Assembly (NCBI RefSeq): GCF_012567545.1
Contig: NZ_CP046182.1
Span: 250,324-314,323 of the forward strand
Direction: 5' to 3'
Source: Enterobacteriaceae endosymbiont of Donacia fulgens
GTDB lineage: Bacteria; Pseudomonadota; Gammaproteobacteria; Enterobacterales; Enterobacteriaceae
Length of the DNA stretch: 64,000 bases
In this document: piece by piece, positions 18,667 to 28,592 of the stretch
Layout of the letters: each line of letters begins with the position of its first letter
How positions within the stretch are numbered: position 1 is the stretch's first letter
Notes under the pieces: model-generated
The model's database searches: none
What the model was told of the DNA's origin: nothing
Seen by the model: only the letters and a program-made list of their open reading frames with translations
Position numbers and translations under genes: made by a program

Positions 18667-19180
18667 TATTCATGTTCCTTTTTATTTCTTCTATAGTTTT
18701 ATTTCTTTTAGCAGCAATCATATTTAATGAATGTAGATTTGATAATCCTTTAATAGTTGCTTTAACTATATTTATAGGATTAGTAGAACCATAAGCTTTA
18801 GCTAAAACATTATATATTCCAACAACTTCTAATACAGCTCTCATAGCTCCACCTGCAATAATACCTGTACCTTCATAAGCTGGTTGTATAAATACAAAAG
18901 ATCCAGTATGATGTCCTTTTATAGGATATTGAATTGTATTATTATTAAGAATAATATTAATCATTTTTTTTCTAGCTTTTTCCATTGCTTTTTGTATTGC
19001 ATTAGGAACTTCTTTTGCTTTACCATATCCAAAACCAATTCGTCCTTTACCATTACCTACAACAGTTAAAGCTGTAAAGGAAAAAATTCGTCCCCCTTTA
19101 ACAGTTTTAGATACTCTATTAACAGAAATTAATTTTTCTTTTAATTCATGATGTTGATTTTTATTGTCATAAATATTCAT
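18650..19180 (-). CDS. rpsE: 30S ribosomal protein S5
   Basis: S5 acts in decoding fidelity and 30S assembly. The 176-residue protein (E. coli 167) has the [20 protein letters not shown] double-stranded RNA-binding domain, the [21 protein letters not shown] helix and [17 protein letters not shown]. It carries a few extra N-terminal residues and about seven extra C-terminal ones (ending NMNSVKKY). The C-terminal extension runs over the rpmD start, giving a 17-base overlap. Confidence 0.98.
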   Translation of the reverse strand: MNIYDNKNQHHELKEKLISVNRVSKTVKGGRIFSFTALTVVGNGKGRIGFGYGKAKEVPNAIQKAMEKARKKMINIILNNNTIQYPIKGHHTGSFVFIQPAYEGTGIIAGGAMRAVLEVVGIYNVLAKAYGSTNPINIVKATIKGLSNLHSLNMIAAKRNKTIEEIKRNMNSVKKY

Positions 19181-19202
19181 ATTTTTTTCTTTTAAAATAA
19201 TG

Positions 19203-19556
19203 TTAAAATTTTAGACCTGTTTGACGTGCTGCATTTGCTAATGCTTTAATACGTCCATGATATTTAAATCCTGAACGATCAAATGATATATTTAAAATAC
19301 CGTATTTAATAGCTCTAGTTGCTATTTTTTTTCCTATAAAAATAGCAGATTTTATATTTCCAGTATATATTAATTTTTTTTTAATTTTTTTTTCTAAAGT
19401 TGAAGCAGTGATTAAAATTTTATTATTTACAGAAATTATTTGTGCATATATATGACGAGAAGTACGATGTATTGATAAACGTATCATTTTTAATTTTTGT
19501 AAATTTTTACGTAATTTAGTAGCTCGACGTATTCGAGCAATTTTTTTTATATTCAT
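19203..19556 (-). CDS. rplR: 50S ribosomal protein L18
   Basis: L18 binds 5S rRNA with L5. The 117-residue product (E. coli 117) has the basic N-terminus [15 protein letters not shown], the [16 protein letters not shown] strand and the C-terminal [20 protein letters not shown], all typical of the family. It lies between rplF and rpsE in the spc operon. Confidence 0.97.
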   Translation of the reverse strand: MNIKKIARIRRATKLRKNLQKLKMIRLSIHRTSRHIYAQIISVNNKILITASTLEKKIKKKLIYTGNIKSAIFIGKKIATRAIKYGILNISFDRSGFKYHGRIKALANAARQTGLKF

Positions 19557-19583
19557 AATTTTTTAAACTTTTTTACATTTATC

Positions 19584-20117
19584 CTATTTTTTTTTTGTTT
19601 CTTTAATCTTAATTATTTCATTATTATAACGAATACCTTTACCTTTATATGGTTCTGGAGGACGATAAGCTCTTATATTTGCAGCCACCTGTCCTAAAAG
19701 TTGTTTATTAGCTCCTGTTAAAAGTATTTCATTTTGATTTAAACATTTTCCAATAATACCTTTAGGTAAATTAAAATTTATTGGATGAGAAAAACCTAAA
19801 ATTAAATTAATTATATTATTTTTAATTGAAAATTTATAACCCACACCAAATAATATTAATTTTTTTGAAAAACCAATTGTTACCCCAATAATCATAGAAT
19901 TCATCAGAGAACTAGCAGTTCCAGCTTGTGCCCAACCATTTTTACACTTTATTTTAGGTTCAAATAATAATTTATTTTTATTTAAAATTATTTTAATTGT
20001 TTTATGAAAAGTATTTTCTAATATTCCATTATTACCTTTAATAATTATATTTTGGCCATTAATAGTAATTTTAATATCATTAGGAATAAAAATAAATTTT
20101 TTAGCTATTCTAGACAT
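19584..20117 (-). CDS. rplF: 50S ribosomal protein L6
   Basis: L6 sits near the factor-binding region of the 50S. The 177-residue product equals E. coli in length. The two tandem domains are visible. The second carries GVGYKFSIKNNIINLILGFSHP and the C-terminal signature RAYRPPEPYKGKGIRY, the most conserved part of the protein. It follows rpsH by 18 bases. Confidence 0.97.
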   Translation of the reverse strand: MSRIAKKFIFIPNDIKITINGQNIIIKGNNGILENTFHKTIKIILNKNKLLFEPKIKCKNGWAQAGTASSLMNSMIIGVTIGFSKKLILFGVGYKFSIKNNIINLILGFSHPINFNLPKGIIGKCLNQNEILLTGANKQLLGQVAANIRAYRPPEPYKGKGIRYNNEIIKIKETKKK

Positions 20118-20135
20118 TATTAATATACCTTCTTT

Positions 20136-20528
20136 TTAAGAAACATAACATATAATTTCTCCTCCTACTCCATAATAACGTGCAGTATAATCTGTTATTA
20201 TTCCCTTAGATGTAGAAATAATAGCAATACCCAAACCGGCCATAACTTTAGGTAAAAAATTTTTTTTTTTATAAATTCTTAATCCAGGACGACTAATACA
20301 ATGTATTTTTTCTATAACACCTTTTCCTTTAAAATATTTTAAAGTAATTTCTAATAAAAAATTTTTTTCTTTAATAAGATTAAAATTTTTAATATATCCT
20401 TCATTTTTTAAAATTTGAGCAATAGATTTTTTTAATTTTGAATATTGCATAAAAATTTTAGATTTATGTGATAATTGTCCATTACGTATACGTGTTAACA
20501 TATCTGCAATTGGATTTTGTATACTCAT
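20136..20528 (-). CDS. rpsH: 30S ribosomal protein S8
   Basis: S8 binds the 16S central domain and, in E. coli, is the translational repressor of the spc operon. The 130-residue product (E. coli 130) begins [18 protein letters not shown] and has the C-terminal [16 protein letters not shown] and GGEIICYVS that form the RNA-binding face. It lies between rpsN and rplF. Confidence 0.97.
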   Translation of the reverse strand: MSIQNPIADMLTRIRNGQLSHKSKIFMQYSKLKKSIAQILKNEGYIKNFNLIKEKNFLLEITLKYFKGKGVIEKIHCISRPGLRIYKKKNFLPKVMAGLGIAIISTSKGIITDYTARYYGVGGEIICYVS

Positions 20529-20562
20529 ATTTAAATTATCCTATATTAATTTGTAATAAAAA

Positions 20563-20868
20563 TTACCAACTAGATTTTTTTAGTCCAGGAATATCTCCTT
20601 TCATTGCAGCTTCTCTTAATTTAATTCTACTCAATCCGAATTTTCTTAAAAAAGCATGTGGACGACCAGTTATTTTACATCTATTTCTTTGTCTTGATAA
20701 ACTAGAATCTCTTGGTAAAGATTGTAATTTAAATATAGCATTCCAACGATCTTTATCAGTAGTATTTATATCTGAAATAATTTTTTTTAATTTTTTTCTT
20801 TTTAAAAAAAATTTTTTTCCTAACTTTATTCTTTTTAATTCACGTGCTTTAATAGATTCTTTAGCCAT
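20563..20868 (-). CDS. rpsN: 30S ribosomal protein S14
   Basis: S14 belongs to the 30S head. The product is 101 residues, the long zinc-free form found in enterics, with [24 protein letters not shown] (read in two parts) and [24 protein letters not shown] at the C-terminus. It follows rplE by 14 bases. Confidence 0.97.
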   Translation of the reverse strand: MAKESIKARELKRIKLGKKFFLKRKKLKKIISDINTTDKDRWNAIFKLQSLPRDSSLSRQRNRCKITGRPHAFLRKFGLSRIKLREAAMKGDIPGLKKSSW

Positions 20869-20882
20869 TATATAAACCTTTT

Positions 20883-21422
20883 TTATGATCTAAATGGAAA
20901 TTTAAATTCTTTAAATAAAAAATAACTTTCTTTTTTTGATATATTATTAGTTGTTATTGTGATATTTATTCCACGAATATGATCTATTTTATCAAAATTA
21001 ATTTCTGGAAAAATTATCTGTTCTTTTATTCCTATACTATAATTACCATTATTATCAAAAGATTTTTTAGATAAACCTCTAAAATCCCTAATTCTAGGTA
21101 TTACTATCCATAATAAACGTTCAAAAAAATTCCACATTCTTTTTTTCCTTAAAGTAACTTTACATCCTATTGAGTATCCTTTTCTTATTTTAAAAGCAGC
21201 TATTGATTTATGTGATTTAGTTTTTATTGGTTTTTGACCACTAATAATAGTTAAATCATTTATAGCATTATCTAAATGTTTTTTATCAGATATTACTTTA
21301 CCTACTCCCATATTTAAAGTAATTTTCTTTATACAAGGAACTTGCATAATAGATTTATATTTAAATTTTAACATTAATTTTTTTATTACTTTATTTTTAT
21401 AAAAATTATATAATTTTGACAT
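20883..21422 (-). CDS. rplE: 50S ribosomal protein L5
   Basis: L5 anchors 5S rRNA and contacts P-site tRNA. The 179-residue product equals E. coli in length and shows [31 protein letters not shown] and [14 protein letters not shown]. The C-terminal part, [14 protein letters not shown], matches the usual DxIRGxDIxIxT pattern. It lies between rplX and rpsN. Confidence 0.97.
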   Translation of the reverse strand: MSKLYNFYKNKVIKKLMLKFKYKSIMQVPCIKKITLNMGVGKVISDKKHLDNAINDLTIISGQKPIKTKSHKSIAAFKIRKGYSIGCKVTLRKKRMWNFFERLLWIVIPRIRDFRGLSKKSFDNNGNYSIGIKEQIIFPEINFDKIDHIRGINITITTNNISKKESYFLFKEFKFPFRS

Positions 21423-21439
21423 TAAATATTATCTCTAAT

Positions 21440-21754
21440 TTATTTTATATTTTTATTATTAGATTTAAAAAATCTTTTTTTAATCCCTTTAAAATTTTTA
21501 ATTTTAATACGATCAGCTTTACCTGTATCTTTATTAAAGATAGCAACATTAGAAATATGAATTCCTGCTTCTTTTTCTAAAATACCTCCTGTATGTGATA
21601 TTGTAGGATTAGGTTTACTATGTTTTTTAATAATATTAATTCCTTTAATTATTACTAATTCTTTTTTTATGAAACATTTGATTTTTCCTTTTTTTCCTTT
21701 ATCTTTACCTGTTAAAATTATTACTTCATCATTACAACGTAATTTATGTATCAT
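21440..21754 (-). CDS. rplX: 50S ribosomal protein L24
   Basis: L24 initiates 50S assembly near the tunnel exit. The 104-residue product (E. coli 104) has the KOW motif DEVIILTGKDKGKKGKI at the N-terminus, then HSKPNPTISHTGGILEKEAGIH and a Lys-rich tail. It follows rplN by 22 bases. Confidence 0.97.
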   Translation of the reverse strand: MIHKLRCNDEVIILTGKDKGKKGKIKCFIKKELVIIKGINIIKKHSKPNPTISHTGGILEKEAGIHISNVAIFNKDTGKADRIKIKNFKGIKKRFFKSNNKNIK

Positions 21755-21776
21755 ATATTTCTATCTCTTTATTTAA

Positions 21777-22148
21777 TTAAATAACTTCAGGAGCTAATGA
21801 AATAATTTTCATAAATTTTTCATGTCTTAATTCTCTAGTAATAGGACCAAAAATTCTTGTACCAATTAATTGTTCGTTAGTATCATTTAATAATACACAT
21901 GAATTATGGTCAAATCTTATTAAAGAACCATCAGAACGTCTTATACCTTTTTTAGTTCTAACAATTACTGCTTTTAATACATCACCTTTTTTAACTTTTC
22001 CTCTAGGAATAGCATCTTTTACAGTAATTTTAATAATATCTCCAATATTTGCATAACGACGTCTTGATCCTCCTAAAACTTTTATACACATTACACTTCT
22101 AGCACCAGAATTATCTGCTATATTTAATATAGTATGTTCCTGTATCAT
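21777..22148 (-). CDS. rplN: 50S ribosomal protein L14
   Basis: L14 lies at the subunit interface. The 123-residue protein equals E. coli in length and is well conserved ([45 protein letters not shown]). It is the first gene of the spc operon. The 83 bases between it and rpsQ, longer than other gaps in this gene string, are where the spc promoter lies in E. coli. Here they are too AT-rich to call one. Confidence 0.97.
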   Translation of the reverse strand: MIQEHTILNIADNSGARSVMCIKVLGGSRRRYANIGDIIKITVKDAIPRGKVKKGDVLKAVIVRTKKGIRRSDGSLIRFDHNSCVLLNDTNEQLIGTRIFGPITRELRHEKFMKIISLAPEVI

Positions 22149-22231
22149 ATATTAATAATTATCCCTATTTTTAAAAAATAAAAATTTAAAATTTAAAATT
22201 TTATTTAAATTAATGAATATATAATTAATAA

Positions 22232-22486
22232 TTAAATTATTGATTTTTTTATAATGTTAACTAGAATCCAAGATTTGGTTTTAGATAATGGACGACATTC
22301 TTTAATCTCAACAAAATCACCAATATTACATATATTTTTTTCGTCATGAACATGTAATTTTGTTGTACGATTAACATATTTTCCATATATAGGATGTTTT
22401 ATTAATCTATTAATACTTACAATAATGGATTTTTGCATTTTATTACTTATTACTTTTCCTTTTAAAATTTTTATTTTTTTTTGCAT
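22232..22486 (-). CDS. rpsQ: 30S ribosomal protein S17
   Basis: S17 binds the 16S 5' and central domains. The 84-residue product (E. coli 84) has the OB-fold motifs [33 protein letters not shown] and [11 protein letters not shown]. It closes the S10 operon. Its start lies within the 3' end of rpmC: 16 bases overlap because L29 is longer than usual. Confidence 0.97.
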   Translation of the reverse strand: MQKKIKILKGKVISNKMQKSIIVSINRLIKHPIYGKYVNRTTKLHVHDEKNICNIGDFVEIKECRPLSKTKSWILVNIIKKSII

Positions 22487-22686
22487 AATTTTATAATCTT
22501 TTTTTTTCTTTCTGATAAAATTGTTTTTATTCTTGCAATATTTCTTCTAGATTTTTTAAGTAAATGAGTTTGTTTTAAATTACCTGATGTTAATTGTATT
22601 TTTAAATTAAATTGTTCTCTAGATAAACTTAATAACTCATTTTCTAAATCTTTATTATTTTTTTTTAAAATATCATGTATTTTCAT
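22471..22686 (-). CDS. rpmC: 50S ribosomal protein L29, extended C-terminus
   Basis: L29 is at the tunnel exit near the SRP and trigger factor docking site. The body ([13 protein letters not shown], then [20 protein letters not shown]) aligns with E. coli L29. The product is 71 residues instead of 63, with a basic tail ending IIKLCKKK. The tail reads through into the start of rpsQ for 16 bases, which suggests that the original stop codon was lost and the next in-frame stop captured. Confidence 0.95.
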   Translation of the reverse strand: MKIHDILKKNNKDLENELLSLSREQFNLKIQLTSGNLKQTHLLKKSRRNIARIKTILSERKKKIIKLCKKK

Positions 22687-22698
22687 ATAAGATTTATT

Positions 22699-23100
22699 TT
22701 ATTTTTTTAAAAAAACAGTTTTAATAGGTAATTTTGCAGCCCCTAATTTAAGGGCTTTACGTGCTATTATTTCAGATATTCCATTAATTTCATATAAAAT
22801 TCTACCAGGTTGTACTAAAGCTACCCAATATTCTACATTACCTTTACCTTTCCCCATTCTAACTTCTAAAGGTTTTTCTGTTATAGGTTTATCTGGAAAA
22901 ATTCTAATCCATATTTTTCCTTGTCTTTTCATCGAATGACTAATAGCTCTTCTTGCTGATTCTATTTGTTTAGAAGTAATTCTTCCTCTATTTATTGCCT
23001 TAATACCATAAGTTCCAAAATTAATATTCATCCCTACAATAACACCACGATTTCTTCCTTTATGCATTTTTCTAAATTTTGTACGTTTTGGTTGTAACAT
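22699..23100 (-). CDS. rplP: 50S ribosomal protein L16
   Basis: L16 contacts the A-site tRNA elbow. The 133-residue protein (E. coli 136) has [19 protein letters not shown] at the start, [24 protein letters not shown] and the [14 protein letters not shown] loop that reaches the peptidyl-transferase region. The C-terminus is three residues shorter. It is 12 bases before rpmC. Confidence 0.97.
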   Translation of the reverse strand: MLQPKRTKFRKMHKGRNRGVIVGMNINFGTYGIKAINRGRITSKQIESARRAISHSMKRQGKIWIRIFPDKPITEKPLEVRMGKGKGNVEYWVALVQPGRILYEINGISEIIARKALKLGAAKLPIKTVFLKK

Positions 23101-23118
23101 TGTTTCAAACCTCTTTTT

Positions 23119-23835
23119 TTATTTACGTCCTTTATTACGTTGTAATCTATATGATTGGGGATGATGTGTAATAGGTTTTGTAAAAATTAATTTTTTTTTA
23201 AAATTATTTTTTAAAATTTCTCCTTTAAAAATCCAAACTTTTACTCCTATTATACCATAAGTAGTATTTGCTTCTGATAAACTAAAATCAATATCTGCTC
23301 TTAAAGTATGTAATGGTACTCTACCTTCTCTATACCATTCTGTACGTGCGATTTCTGCACCACCTAAACGGCCACTTACTTCTACTTTTACTCCCTTAGC
23401 ACCTAATCTCATAGCATTTTGTACTGCTCTTTTCATTGCTCTTCTAAACATTATTCTTTTTTCTAATTGTGATGATATTATATCAGCTACTAATTTTGCT
23501 TCTAATTCTGGTTTTCTAACTTCTGTTATATTTACTTGAGCAGGAACACCTGTAATCTTAGAAATTATTTTTCTAAGTTTTTCAACATCTTCTCCTTTTT
23601 TACCAATTACAATTCCAGGACGTGCAGTATGTATATTAACTCTAATACTTTTTGATGGTCTTTCTATAGTTATTTTAGATACAGAAGCTTTTATTAATTT
23701 TTTATTTAAATATTTTCTTACTTGTAAATCACTATATAAATAATTTGCATAATTTTTTGTATTTGCAAACCAAATAGAATTCCATATTTTTGTAATTCCT
23801 AGTCTTAACCCATTTGGATGTGTTTTTTGACCCAT
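23119..23835 (-). CDS. rpsC: 30S ribosomal protein S3
   Basis: S3 forms part of the mRNA entry and helicase. The 238-residue product (E. coli 233) has the KH-domain motif [17 protein letters not shown], the following [15 protein letters not shown], and the C-terminal [20 protein letters not shown] and [14 protein letters not shown]. Its ATG shares one base with the stop codon of rplV (TAATG), indicating coupled translation. Confidence 0.98.
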   Translation of the reverse strand: MGQKTHPNGLRLGITKIWNSIWFANTKNYANYLYSDLQVRKYLNKKLIKASVSKITIERPSKSIRVNIHTARPGIVIGKKGEDVEKLRKIISKITGVPAQVNITEVRKPELEAKLVADIISSQLEKRIMFRRAMKRAVQNAMRLGAKGVKVEVSGRLGGAEIARTEWYREGRVPLHTLRADIDFSLSEANTTYGIIGVKVWIFKGEILKNNFKKKLIFTKPITHHPQSYRLQRNKGRK

Positions 23836-24185
23836 TAATCTTTTTCTCCAATTATATTATCTGATAATACAATAGTAATATGACTTGTATATTTTAATAT
23901 TCTATCTGAACGACCTTTGGCACGAGGCATAATACGTTTTATATTTGTACCTATATCTATAAAAATTTTAAATATAAATAAACTATCAATATCTAATCCA
24001 TAATTATGTTCAGCATTAGCTATAGCTGAATTTAATGTTTTTTTTATTAAAAAAGCTGATTTTTTATTAGAAAAATTTAAAATATCTAAAGCTTTAGAAA
24101 TTTTATTACCCCTAATAATATTAGCTATTAACCTTAATTTTTGTGCAGAAGAAGGAGCATATTTATATTTTGCAATAATTTCCAT
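23835..24185 (-). CDS. rplV: 50S ribosomal protein L22
   Basis: L22 lines the exit tunnel. The product has 116 residues (E. coli 110). The core [13 protein letters not shown] and the tunnel loop region [20 protein letters not shown] with the following HITIVLSD are recognisable. The extra residues are at the C-terminus (NIIGEKD). It overlaps rpsC by one base. Confidence 0.97.
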   Translation of the reverse strand: MEIIAKYKYAPSSAQKLRLIANIIRGNKISKALDILNFSNKKSAFLIKKTLNSAIANAEHNYGLDIDSLFIFKIFIDIGTNIKRIMPRAKGRSDRILKYTSHITIVLSDNIIGEKD

Positions 24186-24228
24186 TTTTTTCCCTAAGTA
24201 AATATATTTAATATATACATATATATAT

Positions 24229-24516
24229 TTATTTTTTTAAAGTTTTTTTTATTTTTTTATCTGCTGTATGTCCTCTATATGTACGTGTGGGAGCAAATTC
24301 TCCTAACTTATGTCCAACCATTTCATCTAAAATATAGATTGGAATATGTTGTCTTCCATTATGTATAGCAATAGTTAATCCAATCATATTGGGAAAAACA
24401 GTTGAACGCCTTGACCAAGTACGTAATGGTTTTTTATCTTTATTTTTTATTGATTTTTCAACTTTTTTCAATAAATGTTGATCAATAAAAGGACCTTTTT
24501 TTAAAGAACGTGGCAT
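24229..24516 (-). CDS. rpsS: 30S ribosomal protein S19
   Basis: S19 is in the 30S head next to S13. The 95-residue product (E. coli 92) begins [19 protein letters not shown] and shows [19 protein letters not shown] and [17 protein letters not shown]. The tail has a few additional lysines. It lies between rplB and rplV in the S10 operon. Confidence 0.98.
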   Translation of the reverse strand: MPRSLKKGPFIDQHLLKKVEKSIKNKDKKPLRTWSRRSTVFPNMIGLTIAIHNGRQHIPIYILDEMVGHKLGEFAPTRTYRGHTADKKIKKTLKK

Positions 24517-24542
24517 ATTTTATTACCTTTATTAATATTATT

Positions 24543-25364
24543 TTATTTATTACGATGTTTAATAATATATTTATCTGTTCTTTTATTTTTTCTTGTTTTT
24601 TTACCTTTAGTTTGTACTCCCCATGGGGTTACAGGATGTTTTCCAAAATTTTTACCTTCTCCTCCACCATGAGGATGGTCTATAGGATTCATTGCTGTTC
24701 CTCTTACTGTAGGTCTTATCCCTTTCCATCTTTTTGCTCCTGCTTTACCAAAAGATTTCAACATATGTTCATTATTTCCTATTTCTCCTAATGTAGCTCT
24801 ACATTTAGATAAAATTTTACGAATTTCTCCTGATTTTAATCTTAAAGTTATATATAAATCTTCTTTTGCAACTAATTGTACATATGTACCAGCTGCTCTA
24901 GCTATTTGTCCGCCTTTACCTGGTTTCATTTCAACATTATGTAAAATAGTTCCAACAGGAATATTACTTAAAGGTAATGTGTTTCCAATTCTAATATTAA
25001 CATTTATTCCTGATTCTACAATATCACCAATTTTTAAATTTTTAGGAGATAAAATATATTTTTTTACTCCATCTTTATATTTAATTAATGCAATATTAGC
25101 AGAACGATTTGGATCATATTCAATACGTTCTACTATAGCAGGAATATTATCTTTATCTCTTTTAAAATCTATAATACGATATAATTGTTTATGTCCTCCT
25201 CCAATGTGACGAGTTGTAATACGACCATTATTATTTCTCCCCCCTGATTTATTTTTTTTTTCTATTCTAGAAGAGAGAGGTTTTCCCTTATATAAATTAT
25301 GATTAATAATTTTAATCATATGACGTCTACCAGGTGATGTTGGTTTATATTTTTTTATTGTCAT
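24543..25364 (-). CDS. rplB: 50S ribosomal protein L2
   Basis: L2 is needed for subunit association and peptidyl transfer. The 273-residue product equals E. coli in length. Key segments are [38 protein letters not shown], and the C-terminal [19 protein letters not shown] containing the conserved His near the peptidyl-transferase centre. It lies between rplW and rpsS. Confidence 0.98.
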   Translation of the reverse strand: MTIKKYKPTSPGRRHMIKIINHNLYKGKPLSSRIEKKNKSGGRNNNGRITTRHIGGGHKQLYRIIDFKRDKDNIPAIVERIEYDPNRSANIALIKYKDGVKKYILSPKNLKIGDIVESGINVNIRIGNTLPLSNIPVGTILHNVEMKPGKGGQIARAAGTYVQLVAKEDLYITLRLKSGEIRKILSKCRATLGEIGNNEHMLKSFGKAGAKRWKGIRPTVRGTAMNPIDHPHGGGEGKNFGKHPVTPWGVQTKGKKTRKNKRTDKYIIKHRNK

Positions 25365-25382
25365 ATTTTATAAAGTTAATCC

Positions 25383-25688
25383 TTATAAATTTTTATTTAC
25401 ATTAAAATCAATTTTTTGATTTTTTTCTAAAATTATATATGCTTTTTTCCAATCACTATGTTGATAATTATATTTTTTATTTTTTTTTTTTTTACCTTTA
25501 ACAATTAAAGTATTAATATTTTTAACTTTTATATTAAAAATTTTTTTTATTGCTTTTTTAATATCTATTTTTGTTGCTTTTTTTAAAACTTTTATAATTA
25601 AAGTATTTGTTTTTTCTGCAACAAAGGAAGATTTTTCAGAAATATGTGGTCCTTTTATGATTTTAAAATCATATTCTTTAAAAATCAT
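25383..25688 (-). CDS. rplW: 50S ribosomal protein L23
   Basis: L23 at the tunnel exit docks trigger factor and SRP. The product is 101 residues (E. coli 100). The order within the operon and the segments GPHISEKSSFVAE and VKNINTLIVKGKKKK identify it. The N- and C-terminal parts are Lys- and Ile-drifted. Its ATG overlaps the rplD stop codon by four bases (ATGA). Confidence 0.96.
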   Translation of the reverse strand: MIFKEYDFKIIKGPHISEKSSFVAEKTNTLIIKVLKKATKIDIKKAIKKIFNIKVKNINTLIVKGKKKKNKKYNYQHSDWKKAYIILEKNQKIDFNVNKNL

Positions 25689-26290
25689 TTTAATATCTCT
25701 TCTATATGTTTAATAGCATTAACAGTTACAATAATTATATTAGCATTTATTAAATAAATAGGATTTATATTAATAGAATTTTTAATTTTTATATTGTATA
25801 AATTCCGTGATGCTAAAAATAAATTTTGATCAATAAATGTTGTAATAATCATTATTTTTTTTGATAAATATTTTTTTAATTTTTCAATTAATATTTTAGT
25901 TTTTGGTTTACTTATAGTAAATTCTTTTACTAAAATTAATCTTTTTTCTTTAATTAATTTTGAAAAAATACTTTTTAATGCATTACGAAACATTTTTTTA
26001 TTAATTTTTTTATTATATATTTTATTTTTTGATGCAAAAGTAACTCCTCCAGAACGCCAAATTGGACTTTTAAAAGAACCTGCTCTAGCTTTCCCTGTAC
26101 CTTTTTGTTTCCATGGTTTTTTACCTGATCCTTTTACTTCTCCTCTTGTTTTTTGAGCTTTAGTTCCTTGTCTACCTATTGTTCTATAAGATTCTATTAA
26201 TTGATGTATTAATGGTTTGTTATAATTCCTGTTAAAAATAATATCTGAAATTATAACTATATCTTTAGTGTCTTCTGTTATAATTTCCAT
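25685..26290 (-). CDS. rplD: 50S ribosomal protein L4
   Basis: L4 lines the exit tunnel and, in E. coli, represses the S10 operon through its mRNA leader. The 201-residue product (E. coli 201) keeps the tunnel loop GTKAQKTRGEVKGSGKKPWKQ, then GTGKARAGSFKSPIWRSGG, as the best conserved part. The C-terminal half is highly drifted. It overlaps rplW by four bases. Confidence 0.97.
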   Translation of the reverse strand: MEIITEDTKDIVIISDIIFNRNYNKPLIHQLIESYRTIGRQGTKAQKTRGEVKGSGKKPWKQKGTGKARAGSFKSPIWRSGGVTFASKNKIYNKKINKKMFRNALKSIFSKLIKEKRLILVKEFTISKPKTKILIEKLKKYLSKKIMIITTFIDQNLFLASRNLYNIKIKNSININPIYLINANIIIVTVNAIKHIEEILK

Positions 26291-26321
26291 TATAAATACC
26301 TAATTAATTAATATATTTATT

Positions 26322-26966
26322 TTATTGAATTAAATTTTTTACTGCTGGCTTAACAATAACATTACTTCCAGTATATCCAGGAACAGCTCCTTTTATGAGT
26401 AATAAATTTTTTATAGTATCTAATTTTATAATATGTAAATTTTGGATAGTAATTTTTTTACTACCTAATTGGCCAGCCATTTTTTTTCCTTTAAATACTT
26501 TTCCAGGAGTTTGATTCTGTCCAATAGAACCTGGAACCCTATGTGAAAGTGAATTTCCATGGCTAGCATCTTGAGTTTTAAAATTCCATCTTTTTACAGT
26601 TCCTGAAAATCCTTTTCCTTTAGATATACCTGTAATATCTACCTTTATTATTTGTTTAAAAATATTAATATCTATTTTTTGTCCTACATAAAATTTTTTA
26701 GGATTATTTTTTTTAAAACGATATTCCCATAAAATATATCCTGCTTCTGTTTTTGCTTTTGCAAAATGTCCTATTTCAGCTTTATTCATACGACTTGTTT
26801 TTTTAAATCCTGTAGTCATTTGAATTGCATTATATCCATCATTTAAAATCGTTTTAATTTGAGTAATACGAATTGTTTCAAAATGTATAACAGTTATTGG
26901 TATGGATAAACCTTCTTCAGTAAAAAATCTAGTCATACCCATCTTTTTCCCTATTAATCCAATCAT
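26322..26966 (-). CDS. rplC: 50S ribosomal protein L3
   Basis: L3 starts 50S assembly and reaches the peptidyl-transferase centre. The 214-residue product (E. coli 209) begins [19 protein letters not shown]. It has the central loop [20 protein letters not shown] and [21 protein letters not shown], including the Gln that is methylated in E. coli. It is 31 bases upstream of rplD. Confidence 0.98.
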   Translation of the reverse strand: MIGLIGKKMGMTRFFTEEGLSIPITVIHFETIRITQIKTILNDGYNAIQMTTGFKKTSRMNKAEIGHFAKAKTEAGYILWEYRFKKNNPKKFYVGQKIDINIFKQIIKVDITGISKGKGFSGTVKRWNFKTQDASHGNSLSHRVPGSIGQNQTPGKVFKGKKMAGQLGSKKITIQNLHIIKLDTIKNLLLIKGAVPGYTGSNVIVKPAVKNLIQ

Positions 26967-27014
26967 ATATTATATATACTCTATTTATATATTAAAAAAT
27001 TACAATAAATTTTA

Positions 27015-27450
<436 letters not shown>

Positions 27451-27546
27451 TATATTTCATTTATAAAATTTAAAAAACTATATAATATTAATTATTAATA
27501 TATTTTAAAATATTAGTTATTTTAAAATAACTTATATATACTTAAT

Positions 27547-27975
27547 ATGAAAAAACAAAATAATATAACATTATTAGCTTTTGATTATGGAATTAAAAAT
27601 ATAGGAGTTGCTGTAGGACATAGTTTAATCAGGATAGCACATAAATTAAAAGTTATTAAAAATAAAAAAATAGGAAATATTAATTGGGTTAAATTTGATA
27701 ATTTAATTAATCAATGGAAACCTAAAAAAATTATAGTTGGTTTACCATTAAAAATGGATGGAAGTCAACAATATATTACTATTTTAGCTAAAAATTTTGC
27801 TTTTAATATAAAAAAAAAATTTAATATAGAAATAATTTTTCATGATGAAAGATTAAGTACAGTTGAAGCTAAATATATTTTATTTTCAAAAGGAGGTTGG
27901 AAAAAATTACAAAAAAGTGATATTAATTCTTTGTCAGCATGTATTATTTTACAAAGCTGGTTTGAAAATAATTAA
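27547..27975 (+). CDS. ruvX: Putative pre-16S rRNA nuclease RuvX (YqgF)
   Basis: RuvX/YqgF is an RNase H-fold protein needed for 16S rRNA 5'-end maturation. The 142-residue product (E. coli 138) shows the N-terminal catalytic Asp motif LLAFDYGIKNIGVAVG, the VGLPLKMDGS segment and DERLSTVEA with its acidic residue, followed by the KSDINSLSACIIL helix carrying the last Asp. The next genes yggT and hemW are also downstream of ruvX in E. coli, with yggR, yggS, yggU and rdgB deleted. Confidence 0.93.
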   Translation: MKKQNNITLLAFDYGIKNIGVAVGHSLIRIAHKLKVIKNKKIGNINWVKFDNLINQWKPKKIIVGLPLKMDGSQQYITILAKNFAFNIKKKFNIEIIFHDERLSTVEAKYILFSKGGWKKLQKSDINSLSACIILQSWFENN

Positions 27976-28021
27976 TTAAAATTATTTTTATAAAAAGTAT
28001 TGTATGTAATTTGAGGTTATT

Positions 28022-28582
28022 ATGATAACAATAATATGTCTTTACAAACATCTAATAGAAATTATTATTTCTATATTTTCATTAAGATTATGGATATATT
28101 TTTCAATTAATAATTATTATAATTTTTTTGTAAAATATATTATTTTATTAACAAATATTATTTTAAAATATTTTAAAAATTTTTTTTTTCAAAAAAATAA
28201 AGATGAATTTTTATCATTAATAATAATATTATTATTAATATTTCTAAAATATCCAATATTAATTTTAATACAAGATAAATATTTATTTTTGTATAATTTA
28301 CATATTTATTTATTTGTTAGTATTTTAACTTTATTAAAATTTTTAGGATATTTATTTTTTTGGTTAATTACAATATATTTAATTTCTAATATTCTTAATA
28401 TAAGAAATAATGATTTTAATGATCTTTTAGAAGTATTTATAAATCAAATATATAATTTTAAAAAAAATAATTTTTTTAATATTTATAATATAAATATAAT
28501 TTTATTAATTACTAATATAGTTTTATTTTTTTTAAATAATTTATTTATGGATTTATTTCCTCAATTTTGGTTTTTAATATAA
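28022..28582 (+). CDS. yggT: YggT family inner-membrane protein
   Basis: The 186-residue protein (E. coli YggT 188) is almost entirely hydrophobic with about five to six membrane segments. Sequence similarity is weak. Length, the early SLRLWIYF motif (E. coli LLRIWMQW), the mid-protein LLKFLGYLFFWLI segment and the end PQFWFLI (E. coli PGLWMAL) agree, and the gene sits between ruvX and hemW as in E. coli. The family is linked to envelope or osmotic functions, but the biochemical role is unknown. TGAGGT just before the ATG sets the start. Composition is extremely Ile/Leu/Phe-rich, so another small membrane protein cannot be excluded. Confidence 0.65.
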   Translation: MITIICLYKHLIEIIISIFSLRLWIYFSINNYYNFFVKYIILLTNIILKYFKNFFFQKNKDEFLSLIIILLLIFLKYPILILIQDKYLFLYNLHIYLFVSILTLLKFLGYLFFWLITIYLISNILNIRNNDFNDLLEVFINQIYNFKKNNFFNIYNINIILLITNIVLFFLNNLFMDLFPQFWFLI

Positions 28583-28592
28583 ATATAATAAT

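Noticed and set aside
20468-20875. Plus-strand open frame of 135 codons opposite rpsH and rpsN
   Set aside because: Antisense to two conserved ribosomal genes, low-complexity product, no Shine-Dalgarno.
28022-28582. Novel symbiont-specific membrane protein between ruvX and hemW
   Set aside because: Weak similarity at several points, length and position all fit yggT, so a novel gene is the less likely reading.
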